This document shows positions 34,576 through 44,683 of a stretch of 64,000 nucleotides of DNA, in pieces. Source of the DNA: Flavobacterium croceum DSM 17960. GTDB lineage: Bacteria > Bacteroidota > Bacteroidia > Flavobacteriales > Flavobacteriaceae. The translations under genes and the position numbers were made by a program. Numbering within the stretch: the stretch's first letter is position 1; each line of letters begins with the position of its first letter. Location: contig NZ_PQNY01000001.1 in assembly GCF_002917885.1 (NCBI RefSeq), positions 124,001 through 188,000 of the forward strand, given 5' to 3'. Under the pieces are notes generated by a model that worked only from the letters and a program-made list of their open reading frames with translations, did no database searches and was not told the origin of the DNA.

Positions 34576-36808
34576 TATACTAATTGGGCTAGGTTATGGC
34601 CTTATTTATGCTTGTGCAGATGGTGGTGATTGGGGTATTTTTTACCAAAGCAACTACACTCCCGAAACTTTTGTAGACAATACTTATTCGCCTTTATTTT
34701 TATCGAGTGATATTTTTTACAATGAAGATCCTATAAACAATAACGAAACTGTTTTTAATGATGAAATAGTCTCCGATTGGACAAAATATTTGGGTTCTAC
34801 CATGCCTGCAAAAGACATTTCATTTTTTTTATTGGACTCTAGCAGCACAGATGTTAGCAAAATACACACGTATTACACCTCCAAAAAAGCCAACCCATTT
34901 AGTATAAAATGGAGTAAAAAAATAAATTTAGAAGAAACTAAAACCAAAGCATTTTTGGAGTTTTTATATTTAGCACAACAAGTAGAAAAAGCGTCTGTTG
35001 CCAACTACGGAAGTTGGGTTTACGATAATTATGAAAGACCTTCTGTAAACAACGAAAAATTTTTAGCATTACTAGAAAATAAATACAACGCAACTACAGA
35101 TACTTTTTTAAAAAACAGGTATTGGTTTCAAACGATGAAAGCCTACTTTTATAGTAACTACAGAACCAAAGCTTTAACTTTTTTTAAAAAAACCGAAAAC
35201 CAAGTACCCAAAAACAATTTGTATTACAGAGCTCTAGCCTATACAGCAGGCATACAATACAAACAAAAGAATTTTGCGCTTTCCAATTACATTTATAGTA
35301 TTGTTTTTGCTCAATGCAAACCCATGCAAATGATTGCTGCTCACAATTTTCATCCGCAAAACGAAACAGATTGGCAAGCCTCTTTAGCTATGGCAAAAAA
35401 CAATGAAGAAAAAGCAGCGCTTTGGGGCATTCAAGGTTATTACGTCGATGAAGAGAAAGCCATTGAAAACATTTACGCACTGAATCCAAAAAGCGAATAC
35501 ATAGATTATTTACTTTCGAGAATTGTAAATAGTGCCGAACTAAAAATAGACAATTCTTTTAAAGATAAATCGCTTACCGGATATAGAAAAATGTGTAAAG
35601 ATTCTATATCTAAAAGTGCCGTGGCACTCGTTCAAAAAATAGCCGACGAAAACAAAACCCATAAACCTTATATGTGGAATATGGCAAGCGGCTATATGCA
35701 AAGCTTAGCTTGCAACTACAATAAAGCCGAAACGTATTTTGATTTGGCCGAAAAAACAATGCCAAAAACCGACTTGTCAATCAAACAATTACGATTGCTA
35801 AGGTTTATAAATTACCTAAGTTCGTTGGATAAAATAGGTGCCGCAGAAGAAAAAAAATTACTACCCGACTTAAATTGGCTGTACTTTGAACTGCCACAAA
35901 AAGAAGACAATATATTTAGATATCAAAATGCCGTAAACTGGAGCAAAATGTATATAGCCACACTTTTTAGCGTGAATAATAATACGATTATGAATGAAAT
36001 TTTTAATCGAAACGGCAATTATTACGACGATGCCTCAAGTTTGGAAGCTATGAAAACATTTTTGTCTAAACCAAATAAAACCGAATTTGAAACATTGGCA
36101 ACCAAAATATACAGTGTTACCCTAGACGATATTTATGAATATCAAGCGGTATTGGCAACCTACAACAATAAAATAGACGATGCTATAAGCTACTTACAAA
36201 AAACCGAAAAAGCAAAAAACACACTATTCTACGGAAATCCATTCAATGGCAAAATACAAGATTGCCACGATTGTGATCATCTAGCCAAACAAAAACGAAA
36301 ATACAGCTACTTAGATTTTGTTACGTTAATAAAAGAAATGCAAACCAAAGTAAAAAACAACGAAGACGCTTTTGCAAACAACATTTTACTCGGTAACGCT
36401 TTTTACAACATTACATACTATGGCAACGCTAGAATATTCTATCAAGGAAATATATTGCAAAAAAACGAGTTTAGCAATTACGACGATAGTAGCGATAAGC
36501 GTTTGTATCAACTCATGATAGATTGTAGCAAAGCAACCCAATATTACCAAGCGGCTTTTAATACCGCTACAGACGATGAGCAAAGAGCCAAAGCACAATA
36601 TATGCTTGCCAAATGCCAGCGTAACGACTTTTATAGTAATAAATACGAAGATGTAAGCAATACATGGTATTTAGACGAAGAAAAAGTAAACTTTATAGCT
36701 TGGGACGGATTTAAAAATCTAAAAAATAAATACGCTCACACGGCGTTTTACAACGATGTTATTCGCGAATGCGGATATTTTAAAACCTATGTGAGCCATA
36801 AAAATTAG
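34535..36808 (+). CDS. Large exported helical-repeat protein, unknown function
   Basis: A 757-residue protein with a signal peptide (MKKKFLQKWYISFSILIGLG, cleavage near residue 26). The rest is mostly alpha-helical with TPR-like pairs (for example YYRALAYTAGIQYKQKNFALSNYIYS, LACNYNKAETYFDLAEKTMP, EQRAKAQYMLAKCQRN). A CDGGDWGIF-like motif follows the signal (ACADGGDWGIFYQSN), and a CxxC-like DCHDCDHL lies near residue 575. An upstream ATG at 34514 is possible but gives a worse signal. It overlaps the lipoprotein gene by 41 nt. I do not recognise the family beyond TPR-like repeats. Confidence 0.78.
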   Translation: MKKKFLQKWYISFSILIGLGYGLIYACADGGDWGIFYQSNYTPETFVDNTYSPLFLSSDIFYNEDPINNNETVFNDEIVSDWTKYLGSTMPAKDISFFLLDSSSTDVSKIHTYYTSKKANPFSIKWSKKINLEETKTKAFLEFLYLAQQVEKASVANYGSWVYDNYERPSVNNEKFLALLENKYNATTDTFLKNRYWFQTMKAYFYSNYRTKALTFFKKTENQVPKNNLYYRALAYTAGIQYKQKNFALSNYIYSIVFAQCKPMQMIAAHNFHPQNETDWQASLAMAKNNEEKAALWGIQGYYVDEEKAIENIYALNPKSEYIDYLLSRIVNSAELKIDNSFKDKSLTGYRKMCKDSISKSAVALVQKIADENKTHKPYMWNMASGYMQSLACNYNKAETYFDLAEKTMPKTDLSIKQLRLLRFINYLSSLDKIGAAEEKKLLPDLNWLYFELPQKEDNIFRYQNAVNWSKMYIATLFSVNNNTIMNEIFNRNGNYYDDASSLEAMKTFLSKPNKTEFETLATKIYSVTLDDIYEYQAVLATYNNKIDDAISYLQKTEKAKNTLFYGNPFNGKIQDCHDCDHLAKQKRKYSYLDFVTLIKEMQTKVKNNEDAFANNILLGNAFYNITYYGNARIFYQGNILQKNEFSNYDDSSDKRLYQLMIDCSKATQYYQAAFNTATDDEQRAKAQYMLAKCQRNDFYSNKYEDVSNTWYLDEEKVNFIAWDGFKNLKNKYAHTAFYNDVIRECGYFKTYVSHKN

Positions 36809-36829
36809 GTATACAGGTTTAAATAACAT

Positions 36830-36837
36830 TATATTTG
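36830..36837 (+). promoter_or_regulatory. -7 box TATATTTG, 4 nt before the His-rich gene start
   Basis: TAnnTTTG followed by CCTT and then the GTG start codon, giving a likely leaderless transcript. Confidence 0.55.
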
Positions 36838-36841
36838 CCTT

Positions 36842-37192
36842 GTGAAAAAAAACAGCCACAAAATAACCAGTTTATTTTTTGCTTTAGTTGTATGGCTAGC
36901 CATTGTATTGCAGTCTATACACGCTATTGGGCATATAGGGCACGAAATTTCTCAAAAAAAATGCCACCATCATTACATACATGGTAAAGCCCAAATAACC
37001 CACGCACATCAAGGTTTTGAAAAATGTTTCAGTTGTGAGTTTGCATTTAGTTCTGCCGTAAAAAACACTTCCGAAAACACCTTTAAACATCAAGTTTGTT
37101 ACTTCAACAAGCAACAAAAAGTTTACTACAACTTTGTTAAAAAAACACACAAAAGCACTTACTTTTCGTTACGTGCACCACCATTAGTATAA
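36842..37192 (+). CDS. His/Cys-rich small exported protein
   Basis: A 116-residue protein with one N-terminal hydrophobic segment (about 8-26), then a dense run of possible metal ligands: H27, H31, H34, C41, H42, H43, H44, H47, H54, H56, C62 and C65 (CFSC). It ends SLRAPPLV. It starts with GTG. The next gene, separated by repeat copy B, is a TonB-dependent receptor, so a zinc or copper role outside the membrane is plausible. No characterised homologue is known to me. Confidence 0.72.
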   Translation: MKKNSHKITSLFFALVVWLAIVLQSIHAIGHIGHEISQKKCHHHYIHGKAQITHAHQGFEKCFSCEFAFSSAVKNTSENTFKHQVCYFNKQQKVYYNFVKKTHKSTYFSLRAPPLV

Positions 37193-37206
37193 ACTATTTA
37201 GAAGCA

Positions 37207-37315
37207 AGCACTTCAGTGCTATTTAGCAAGCCATATTCCCGCTTTCGCCTTTATCTTTTTGTACCAGTGCAAAACGCGTAGTTGTACAAAAAGGATACCG
37301 GCTCTATCGGGGCTA
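37207..37315 (-). repeat. Dispersed hairpin repeat, copy B
   Basis: On the minus strand: TAGCCCCGATAGAGCCGGT, ATCCTTTTTGTACAAC, a loop, GGTACAAAAAGATAAAGGCG, AAAGCGGGAATATGGC. The central stem is CTTTTTGTAC with GTACAAAAAG. It lies between the His-rich gene and the TonB receptor and is the copy most like copy A. A small AGCACT/AGTGCT hairpin adjoins it at the left. Confidence 0.68.
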
Positions 37316-37356
37316 TAAAACGGCTTTAGGTATACTAGTAATCTTTTCAATAAATC

Positions 37357-39579
37357 ATGATGAACAAACATATATTCTCAATATTATTATTGGTTTGTAC
37401 GCTATTTGTACAAGCCCAACAATCAGTACAAGGCACTATTACATCAAATAAACTGCCCATCGAAGCAGCCACGGTTGCTATACCCGATGCACATTTAGAA
37501 ACAATATCTTCACAAAACGGAACCTATTTTTTCTCTTCTGTACCCAAAGGAAAACATAAACTTATTGTTTCGTGTGTGGGTTATCAAACACAAATTATAG
37601 ACATAACCATTCCAATAGCACAACAAAGCGTAAACATAAACCTAGAAGAAAGTGTGCATCAAATGGATGAGTTAATTATCTCTACAGCGTTCAACAAAAT
37701 ACAATCGCAAAATGTAATGAAAGTAGAGCATCAAAGTTTAAAATCTATGCAACAAAAAGGAGTTACTTCGCTTGCAGAAGGTTTGGCAACCATTCCGGGT
37801 GTTTCACAAATTTCTACAGGAACTTCTATAGGAAAACCCGTAATACGTGGATTAAGCGGTAATAGAGTTTTGGTTTACAACCAAGGTGTACGATTGGAAA
37901 ACCAACAATTTGGAGAAGAACACGGTTTAGGTCTTAACGATACAGGTATAGAAAGTGTTGAGGTAATAAAAGGTCCTGCTTCTTTACTTTATGGCTCCGA
38001 TGCTTTGGGTGGTGTACTGTATTTTAACCCCGAAAAATTTGCACGCGTTAATTCCCAACAATTTAATTATCATTATAAATATTTTACCAACACACAAGGT
38101 ACTTCACAAACATTAAGCTATAAACTATCGGGAGAATCATTAAAATTTTCAACAAGAATAGCACAAAATAACCACGCAGATTACACCATTCCAAACAAAA
38201 ACCGCATTGTAAACACACGCTTTAAAGAACTCGACTTTAAAACGGCATTGGGGTATATCTCCAAATATTTTAATACCATTTTTAGTTACAATTTTAATAA
38301 AATCGATTTGGGTATTCCCGAAAAAGATCTCGAAATACCAGAGGGAGAGTCATCAAACAATAAAAATCCGCTTTACCCAAAACAAAAAGTACTAGGGCAA
38401 ATAGCGAGTTGGAATAGTGTTTTCTTTTTTAAATATTCTAAACTAGAAACCGATTTAGGGTACATTGACAATCATAGAAATGAGTTTGAAAACAGTGAAA
38501 TACCTATACTGAATATGAAACTAAAAACCTTCAACTATACGGCAAAATATTACCTACCCAAAGGCAAATATTTAGAATCTATAGTTGGGGTACAAGGTAT
38601 GTATCAAAAAAATAGTAATTATGGAGAAGAGTTACTTATTCCAAATGCTTCTACACAAGATTTTGGCGTTTTTGCAACAGCAAATTATGAAAAAAACAAA
38701 CACACTTTTCAAGCAGGCTTACGATACGATTACCGAAATATAAATACCATTACACATGGAATAGCCAACGAAGAAGGCTACTTTGCTGGAAATGATAAAA
38801 AATTCAAGAGCATTAATGGTTCTTTAGGATATAAAACCGAATGGAAGAAAAATACAATAGTACGACTAAATGTAGCTTCTGGTTTTAGAGCGCCCAATTT
38901 AGCAGAACTCACTTCAAACGGAGTTCACGAAGGCAGTAACAGGTATGAAAAAGGGAATAACGATTTAAAAAACGAACAAAATTTACAAACAGATATTAAT
39001 ATTGAATATAGAAATCCGCATTTTGAATTGTTTGTCAATGGTTTTTATAATCGAATAAACAATTATATCTATATTGCTCCAACTGCCGAAGAATTGGACG
39101 GTTATTTGGTTTATCAATATGAGCAAAACAATGCCTATTTATTTGGAGGAGAAGCAGGAGTGCATTTTCACCCACACCCGTTAGATTGGTTGCATATTAT
39201 TACCACTTTTGAGTGTGTTACAGGCAAGAGAACTTCGGGCGAAAACTTACCGTTAATTCCTGCAAACAAATGGAATATGAACGTAAAAATTGATTTGAAA
39301 GAATATAAAAATTTATCCAATAGTTATTTTACTATAAATACTGATTATTTTTTAAAACAAAACAAAATCAGTTTATTTGAAACTCCAACACAAGATTATG
39401 TATTGGTAAATTTAGGCTTAGGCACTAAAATAACCTTAGGAAAATCAGTGTTTGACGTATACTGCAATGCCAACAACATATTCAATAAAAATTATATTGC
39501 CCATCTATCTCGATTAAAAATAGATGGCATGCCCAATATGGGCAGAAACTTTATGTTTGGTGTAAATTTCACATGGTAA
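37357..39579 (+). CDS. TonB-dependent receptor, possible metal uptake
   Basis: A 740-residue outer-membrane protein. A signal peptide (about 1-21) is followed by a carboxypeptidase-regulatory-like domain (about 22-100), a plug (IQSQNVMKVEHQSLKSMQQKGVTSLAEGLATIPGVSQIS... RLENQQFGEEHGLG... IEVIKGPASLLYGSDALGG-like) and a 22-strand barrel ending in FTW. It is not a SusC type. The HGLG/EEHG plug region and the His-rich neighbour recall ZnuD-like zinc receptors. Two ATG codons abut at the start; the first is used. Confidence 0.9.
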   Translation: MMNKHIFSILLLVCTLFVQAQQSVQGTITSNKLPIEAATVAIPDAHLETISSQNGTYFFSSVPKGKHKLIVSCVGYQTQIIDITIPIAQQSVNINLEESVHQMDELIISTAFNKIQSQNVMKVEHQSLKSMQQKGVTSLAEGLATIPGVSQISTGTSIGKPVIRGLSGNRVLVYNQGVRLENQQFGEEHGLGLNDTGIESVEVIKGPASLLYGSDALGGVLYFNPEKFARVNSQQFNYHYKYFTNTQGTSQTLSYKLSGESLKFSTRIAQNNHADYTIPNKNRIVNTRFKELDFKTALGYISKYFNTIFSYNFNKIDLGIPEKDLEIPEGESSNNKNPLYPKQKVLGQIASWNSVFFFKYSKLETDLGYIDNHRNEFENSEIPILNMKLKTFNYTAKYYLPKGKYLESIVGVQGMYQKNSNYGEELLIPNASTQDFGVFATANYEKNKHTFQAGLRYDYRNINTITHGIANEEGYFAGNDKKFKSINGSLGYKTEWKKNTIVRLNVASGFRAPNLAELTSNGVHEGSNRYEKGNNDLKNEQNLQTDINIEYRNPHFELFVNGFYNRINNYIYIAPTAEELDGYLVYQYEQNNAYLFGGEAGVHFHPHPLDWLHIITTFECVTGKRTSGENLPLIPANKWNMNVKIDLKEYKNLSNSYFTINTDYFLKQNKISLFETPTQDYVLVNLGLGTKITLGKSVFDVYCNANNIFNKNYIAHLSRLKIDGMPNMGRNFMFGVNFTW

Positions 39580-39586
39580 ATAATGC

Positions 39587-39622
39587 AAAACCCCTAACAA
39601 ATTATTTTGTTAGGGGTTTATT
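39587..39622. terminator. Bidirectional terminator after the TonB receptor
   Basis: A perfect 14-bp stem (AAACCCCTAACAAA with TTTGTTAGGGGTTT) and a 4-nt loop, between convergent genes. Confidence 0.85.
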
Positions 39623-39638
39623 ATTTGATGTAAAAATA

Positions 39639-40442
39639 TTAAAACCTATTATCGCCATCAAGCAAGTTTCCTAGTCCTCCCAACAAACTTCCTTCTTCTC
39701 TAGAACTTCCTCCATTTTTGGGTGCAGAAGCTATTATTCTATCGGCCAATCTGCTAAAAGGTAATGACTGTACATATACTATGCCTGGCCCACGCAAAGT
39801 AGCATAAAACATGCCTTCGCCACCAAAAATAGTGTTGCGAATTCCACCTATAAACTCAATATCATAGTCTACATCTTTGGTAAAACCTACAATACAGCCA
39901 GTATCTACTTTGAGTACTTCGCCTGCTGCCAATTCTTTACGAGCCAATGTGCCACCAGCATGTACAAAAGCCATACCGTCTCCTTCTAGTTTTTGCATAA
40001 TAAAACCTTCACCGCCAAACAAACCTCTTCCTAATTTTCTAGAAAATTCTATTCCTACAGAAACACCTTTGGCAGCACACAAAAAAGCATTTTTTTGACA
40101 AATAAAACGCCCTCCATAATTTTTTAAATCTATAGGGACAATTTTTCCTGGATAAGGAGAAGCAAAAGAAACTTTACTTTTTTGAAAATTTTCGTTGGTA
40201 TACGCCGTCATAAAAAGGCTTTCTCCTGTAAGTACTCGTTTTCCAGCAGATAATAGTTTTCCAAAAATACCACTTTGTTCTTGCCCAGAACCATCTCCAA
40301 AAATAGTATTCATTTTAATCCCGTTTTCCATCATCATAAAGCTTCCCGATTCGGCAATTACGATTTCTTGAGGATCAAGTTCTATTTCTACATATTGCAT
40401 TTCTTCTCCAAAAATTTGGTAATCTATTTCGTGTGCATTCAT
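39639..40442 (-). CDS. AIM24/TIGR00266 family protein
   Basis: A 267-residue beta-rich protein with the family pattern [29 protein letters not shown] at the start, glycine-rich [21 protein letters not shown] in the middle and [16 protein letters not shown] at the end. Members resemble the yeast mitochondrial AIM24 and are conserved in bacteria; no molecular activity is known. It lies 47 nt downstream of mtgA on the same strand, suggesting one transcript. Confidence 0.9.
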   Translation of the reverse strand: MNAHEIDYQIFGEEMQYVEIELDPQEIVIAESGSFMMMENGIKMNTIFGDGSGQEQSGIFGKLLSAGKRVLTGESLFMTAYTNENFQKSKVSFASPYPGKIVPIDLKNYGGRFICQKNAFLCAAKGVSVGIEFSRKLGRGLFGGEGFIMQKLEGDGMAFVHAGGTLARKELAAGEVLKVDTGCIVGFTKDVDYDIEFIGGIRNTIFGGEGMFYATLRGPGIVYVQSLPFSRLADRIIASAPKNGGSSREEGSLLGGLGNLLDGDNRF

Positions 40443-40489
40443 AAAATTTTATTTTTTTATTGGTCGAACGAAAGATTTAAAAGTTACAG

Positions 40490-41230
40490 TTACTTTGTTT
40501 TATGCTCTGTAAATTTTACCTTAGGATAATGCTTCATATTTTTTATAATCTTTGTTTTTCTTCCGTTTACATACCTAGATGAATTACTTGCTTTGTATTT
40601 TCTGGGGTTTGGTAATATAGCGGCAATACCTGCAGCTTCTTGCAACGTAAGACTTTTACAATCTTTATGATACCAATAGTGTGTAGCGGCTTGTGCACCA
40701 TATATGCCATCTCCCATTTCTATAGAATTTAGGTAGACTTCCATAATACGTTCTTTACCCCAAATTAGTTCTATTAAAAAGGTAAAATAGGCTTCAAATG
40801 CTTTGCGAACATAGCTTCTTCCTTGCCATAAAAATACATTTTTTGCCGTTTGTTGCGATATGGTGCTACCTCCTTTTAATCGCTTGCCTCTATTGTTGTT
40901 TTTAAAAGCCTTTTGCATGGCTTTAAAATCAAAGCCATTGTGGTGCATAAAATTACCATCTTCACTAGCTATAACTGCTTTTTGTAAGTTGGGAGAAATA
41001 TCTTCGAGAGGAGTCCAGTTGTGTTTCCAAACGATTTCTTTACCTGCAGTTTTTTGTTCGTAGGCTCTCACAAACATAAGAGGAGTAAACGGTACAGGAA
41101 TCCACTTAAAAATAACGACCAAAAAAATAGAAATTGCGAAAAACCACAACGTTAATTTCCAGATAAATCGTTTTATTTTTTGAAAAAAAGTACGCTTTTT
41201 AACCGCCGTATTTTTATTTATCTCTGCCAT
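40490..41230 (-). CDS. mtgA: Monofunctional biosynthetic peptidoglycan transglycosylase
   Basis: A 246-residue inner-membrane glycosyltransferase family 51 enzyme that polymerises lipid II into glycan strands. One membrane helix (about 28-48) is followed by the GT51 core. The catalytic glutamate is in IASEDGNFMHHNGFD, then GGSTISQQTAKNVFLWQGRS and the second glutamate region KERIMEVYLNSIEMGDGIYGAQAA. It has no transpeptidase domain. It is 4 nt downstream of the oxidoreductase gene. Confidence 0.95.
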   Translation of the reverse strand: MAEINKNTAVKKRTFFQKIKRFIWKLTLWFFAISIFLVVIFKWIPVPFTPLMFVRAYEQKTAGKEIVWKHNWTPLEDISPNLQKAVIASEDGNFMHHNGFDFKAMQKAFKNNNRGKRLKGGSTISQQTAKNVFLWQGRSYVRKAFEAYFTFLIELIWGKERIMEVYLNSIEMGDGIYGAQAATHYWYHKDCKSLTLQEAAGIAAILPNPRKYKASNSSRYVNGRKTKIIKNMKHYPKVKFTEHKTK

Positions 41231-41234
41231 AATT

Positions 41235-42353
41235 TTATACTAAGTCTGCTAATTCTGAGCCTATTAAACTTCCTATTGCTACTCCCATACCGCCCATACG
41301 AACACCACAATATACATGATTACTTAACTGTTTTACAATAGGTTGTTTTGAGTTTCCAACACCCATTATGCCACTCCAACGATGCTCTATGGAGTAATTG
41401 TATTGCGGTAAAATCACTTCTTTTAACAATTGTTCTAGCTTATTTTGTATAAGTTCTGTTTGGTTTAAATTTGTGGTAGTTTCTCCTTCATAATCGAGAT
41501 TTCTTCCGCCTCCCAATAGAATTCGGTTTTCATAATTTCTAAAATAATAATACCCTCGGTCTAGATGGAATGTACCACGAATATCCAAATTGGGAATAGG
41601 TTTGGTTATCAATACTTGTGCACGTGCGGGTTTTACTTCATTTTGAGTAATCTCACTTGCAAAACCATTGGTGGCAAATAGTAATTTATGGGCTGTAAAC
41701 TCGTAGTTATTTATTATTATTTTTACGCCCGATTGTTGTTCTGTAAAAGATGAAACCGTTGCATGATTCAATATTAAAATATCGTTTTCATAAGCTTTTT
41801 TTAGTAAAGCTTGCATCATGTTTCCGGTGTCTATTTGTGCCTCATAAGGGTTAAATATTAGATGTTCATGACATGTACCAAACTCAAAACGATCGATTTC
41901 TTTTGAAAAAACCTCATTTTTAAAAATAGGTTTCAATAGCTCGTTTACAAAGGGTAATCGTTGTAAACATTGGTTGTAAAATGCCTCGTCATCTTTTAAA
42001 AAAAGTTCGTAGCCGCCATGAGGTTTAAAATCAATAGCTACATCGCCAAGGTTTTTTCGGAGTAATTGTAATCCTTGCCAACGCTTTTCTACCAAGGCGA
42101 TTACTTGCTCTTCGGTATCGGTATTTAAATCGTCTAGTATTTCCGATAGACTTCCAAAGCAAGCAAACCCTGCGTTTTTTGTACTTGCTCCTTGAGGTAA
42201 AATACCTTTTTCCAATACCAAAATTTTGGCTTTTGGGTATTTTTCGCGTAAGCGCAAGGCACAATGCAACCCTACAATGCCACTACCTACAATAGCAAAA
42301 TCAACTTGCGAAAACCAGTTTTTTATTTCCCAATAACTAAGGTGCATATCCAT
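41235..42353 (-). CDS. FAD-dependent oxidoreductase (DAO family)
   Basis: A 372-residue flavoprotein. The FAD-binding motif is FAIVGSGIVGLHCALRL (GxGxxG), followed by ILVLEKGILPQGASTKNAGFACFGS with the covalent-type or substrate region, and the C-terminal YCGVRMGGMGVAIGSLIGSEL. It resembles DAO/glycine-oxidase-like enzymes that oxidise an amine; the substrate is unknown. The start at MDMHLSYWEIKNWF is preferred to a frame 19 codons longer, because the family starts there and a -7-like TATTTTTA lies just upstream. Confidence 0.85.
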   Translation of the reverse strand: MDMHLSYWEIKNWFSQVDFAIVGSGIVGLHCALRLREKYPKAKILVLEKGILPQGASTKNAGFACFGSLSEILDDLNTDTEEQVIALVEKRWQGLQLLRKNLGDVAIDFKPHGGYELFLKDDEAFYNQCLQRLPFVNELLKPIFKNEVFSKEIDRFEFGTCHEHLIFNPYEAQIDTGNMMQALLKKAYENDILILNHATVSSFTEQQSGVKIIINNYEFTAHKLLFATNGFASEITQNEVKPARAQVLITKPIPNLDIRGTFHLDRGYYYFRNYENRILLGGGRNLDYEGETTTNLNQTELIQNKLEQLLKEVILPQYNYSIEHRWSGIMGVGNSKQPIVKQLSNHVYCGVRMGGMGVAIGSLIGSELADLV

Positions 42354-42489
42354 GATGTAAAAATACTGTTTTTTGTTTTGCTTTGTATAAATCTCTACAG
42401 ATAGAAACATTGAAAATTTTGCACATTCATTTTTAGAATACCTAGTAAAAGAGTAATACTATAAAACATATAAGTTTAAATGCTTATAA

Positions 42490-42571
42490 TATTTTTGTTT
42501 ATATTTATACAATATCGTTTATAAACAACAGGCTTAACTTGAGTAAAGTTAAGCCTGTTGTTGCTCTTTTT
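42490..42571 (+). ncRNA. Candidate small plus-strand RNA ending in a strong terminator
   Basis: A perfect -7 box TATTTTTG (42490-42497) is followed after 26 nt by a 17-bp perfect stem (AACAACAGGCTTAACTT, 42524-42540, with AAGTTAAGCCTGTTGTT, 42546-42562), loop GAGTA, then GCTCTTTTTT. On the plus strand the T tail makes a good terminator, yet no plus-strand gene precedes it. The flanking oxidoreductase and lepA genes are both on the minus strand. A transcript of about 65-70 nt would be mostly this hairpin. It could instead just be the lepA terminator, without a T tail on that side. Confidence 0.35.
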
Positions 42572-42596
42572 TATCTTAAAAACCCCCAGATGTTTT

Positions 42597-44393
42597 TTAA
42601 TCATTTAGTTTTAATACAGCCATAAATGCTTCTTGAGGAATTTCTACATTACCTACTTGGCGCATTCTCTTTTTCCCTTTTTTCTGTTTTTCTAAAAGTT
42701 TTCTTTTACGAGAAATATCACCACCATAACATTTTGCTGTTACATCTTTTCTAAGTGCTTTAATGGTTTCACGAGCAATAATTTTTGCACCAATAGCGGC
42801 TTGAATAGGAATATCAAATTGCTGTCTTGGTATTAATTCTCTTAACTTTTCGGTCATTTTTTTACCAATATTATACGCATTGTCTTCGTGAATTAACGCC
42901 GAAAGTGCATCTACTGTTTGAGCATTAAGCAATACATCAAGTTTTACAAGTTTAGAAACACGCATACCTATAGGGCTGTAGTCAAACGATGCGTAACCTT
43001 TGGAAACGGTTTTCAATCTATCATAAAAATCAAATACAATTTCTGCCAAAGGCATGTCAAAATTAAGTTCAACACGTTCGGTAGTTAAGTAAGTTTGATT
43101 GGTAATAATGCCTCGTTTTTCTATACATAAGCTCATTACATTGCCCACAAAATCCGACTTTGTAATAATGGTAGCTTTAATATATGGCTCTTCTACGCGG
43201 TCAAGCTTAGAGGGTTCTGGCAAATCTGAAGGGTTGTTTACCACGAGAGCCGTATCGGGATCTTTTTTGGTGTAGGCCAAATAAGATACGTTGGGTACGG
43301 TGGTAATTACAGTCATGTCAAACTCACGTTCCAAACGTTCTTGAATAATCTCCATGTGTAACATACCCAAAAATCCGCAACGAAAACCAAAACCTAAAGC
43401 GGCAGAACTTTCGGCAGTAAACACCAAACTAGCATCATTAAGTTGTAGTTTCTCCATAGAAGCTCTCAAGTCTTCAAAATCTTCGGTATCTACAGGATAA
43501 ATTCCAGCGAACACCATGGGTTTTACATCTTCAAAACCTTGAATCATATTGGTGGTAGGTGTTTTGGCATCGGTAATTGTGTCACCTACTTTTACTTCTT
43601 TGGCTTCTTTTATACCCGAAATTAAATAACCCACATCACCTGTAGAAATTAACTCTTTTGGAACCTGATTAAGTTTTAGTGTTCCTATTTCATCGGCAAA
43701 ATATTCGTTGCCGGTAGCCATAAATTTTATTTTTTGACCCTTGCGTATTTCGCCATTTTTTACTCTAAAAATTACTTCAATACCTCGAAAAGGGTTGTAA
43801 ACAGAGTCAAAAATCAAAGCCTGCAAAGGTTCATCTTTAGAACCACTTGGAGCAGGTATACGTTCTATAACGGCTTCCAAAATTTTATCTACACCAAAAC
43901 CTGTTTTTCCAGAGGCATGAATAATATCTTCAAGCTTACATCCAAGTAAATCTATTATATCGTCGCTCACTTCTTCTGGATTGGCACTTGGTAAATCTAC
44001 TTTATTCAATACAGGAATAATTTCCAAATCATTTTCAAGAGCCAAATACAAATTCGAAATTGTTTGAGCCTGAATACTTTGTGCAGCGTCTACAATAAGT
44101 AATGCACCTTCGCAAGCTGCAATACTACGAGAAACCTCATAACTAAAGTCTACGTGACCTGGAGTGTCAATAAGATTTAAAATATATTTTTCGCCCTTGT
44201 ATTCATACTCCATTTGTATAGCATGACTTTTTATAGTAATACCACGTTCACGCTCCAAATCCATATTATCAAGCAATTGCGCTTTTTCTTCACGTGCAGT
44301 AACGGTTTGAGTTGCAGCCAAAAGTCTATCGGCAAGCGTACTTTTTCCGTGGTCTATATGTGCAATAATGCAAAAATTACGTATGTTTTTCAT
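42597..44393 (-). CDS. lepA: Elongation factor 4 (LepA)
   Basis: A 598-residue translational GTPase that back-translocates or remodels stalled ribosomes. G1 is [16 protein letters not shown]2 lies in [11 protein letters not shown]3 is DTPGHVDF, G4 is NKVDLP, and the C-terminal LepA-specific domain ([44 protein letters not shown]) is complete. It stands alone on the minus strand. Confidence 0.98.
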   Translation of the reverse strand: MKNIRNFCIIAHIDHGKSTLADRLLAATQTVTAREEKAQLLDNMDLERERGITIKSHAIQMEYEYKGEKYILNLIDTPGHVDFSYEVSRSIAACEGALLIVDAAQSIQAQTISNLYLALENDLEIIPVLNKVDLPSANPEEVSDDIIDLLGCKLEDIIHASGKTGFGVDKILEAVIERIPAPSGSKDEPLQALIFDSVYNPFRGIEVIFRVKNGEIRKGQKIKFMATGNEYFADEIGTLKLNQVPKELISTGDVGYLISGIKEAKEVKVGDTITDAKTPTTNMIQGFEDVKPMVFAGIYPVDTEDFEDLRASMEKLQLNDASLVFTAESSAALGFGFRCGFLGMLHMEIIQERLEREFDMTVITTVPNVSYLAYTKKDPDTALVVNNPSDLPEPSKLDRVEEPYIKATIITKSDFVGNVMSLCIEKRGIITNQTYLTTERVELNFDMPLAEIVFDFYDRLKTVSKGYASFDYSPIGMRVSKLVKLDVLLNAQTVDALSALIHEDNAYNIGKKMTEKLRELIPRQQFDIPIQAAIGAKIIARETIKALRKDVTAKCYGGDISRKRKLLEKQKKGKKRMRQVGNVEIPQEAFMAVLKLND

Positions 44394-44455
44394 CTATAAA
44401 TAGTTATTGTAAACTAAGTTTTTGTATAGGTTTTAACTTCTGTTTTCATTTTTAT

Positions 44456-44550
44456 GGCGTGCCCTGTTTGCTTCGTGCCTCGCAAGAACAGGTCGGGCTA
44501 TACGCTTTATCTTTTGCTTCGCAAAAGGATGCCGCTTCTATCCCTCACGC
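44456..44550 (-). repeat. Dispersed hairpin repeat, copy C
   Basis: On the plus strand: GGCGTGCCC, then a hairpin CCTGTTTGC...GCAAGAACAGG, TCGGGCTATACGCT, ATCTTTTGC-TTC-GCAAAAGGAT (near-perfect stem), GCCGCTTCTATC, CCTCACGC. The outer GCGTG/CACGC ends are inverted. It has two hairpins within inverted ends and is the best-preserved copy. Confidence 0.7.
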
Positions 44551-44675
44551 ACCTAATCTGCAAATATACAGTAAAAAATCAAGTTTGTAGTAACTTTTGT
44601 CTATTTCAAACCTCCTAGAAACATTAAACAAATCATAAATTTTCTAATACAAAATCAAAACGAAGTATTTTTTCA

Positions 44676-44683
44676 TACATTTG
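44676..44683 (+). promoter_or_regulatory. -7 box TACATTTG before the radical-SAM gene
   Basis: Perfect TAnnTTTG, 18 nt before the ATG. Confidence 0.55.
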
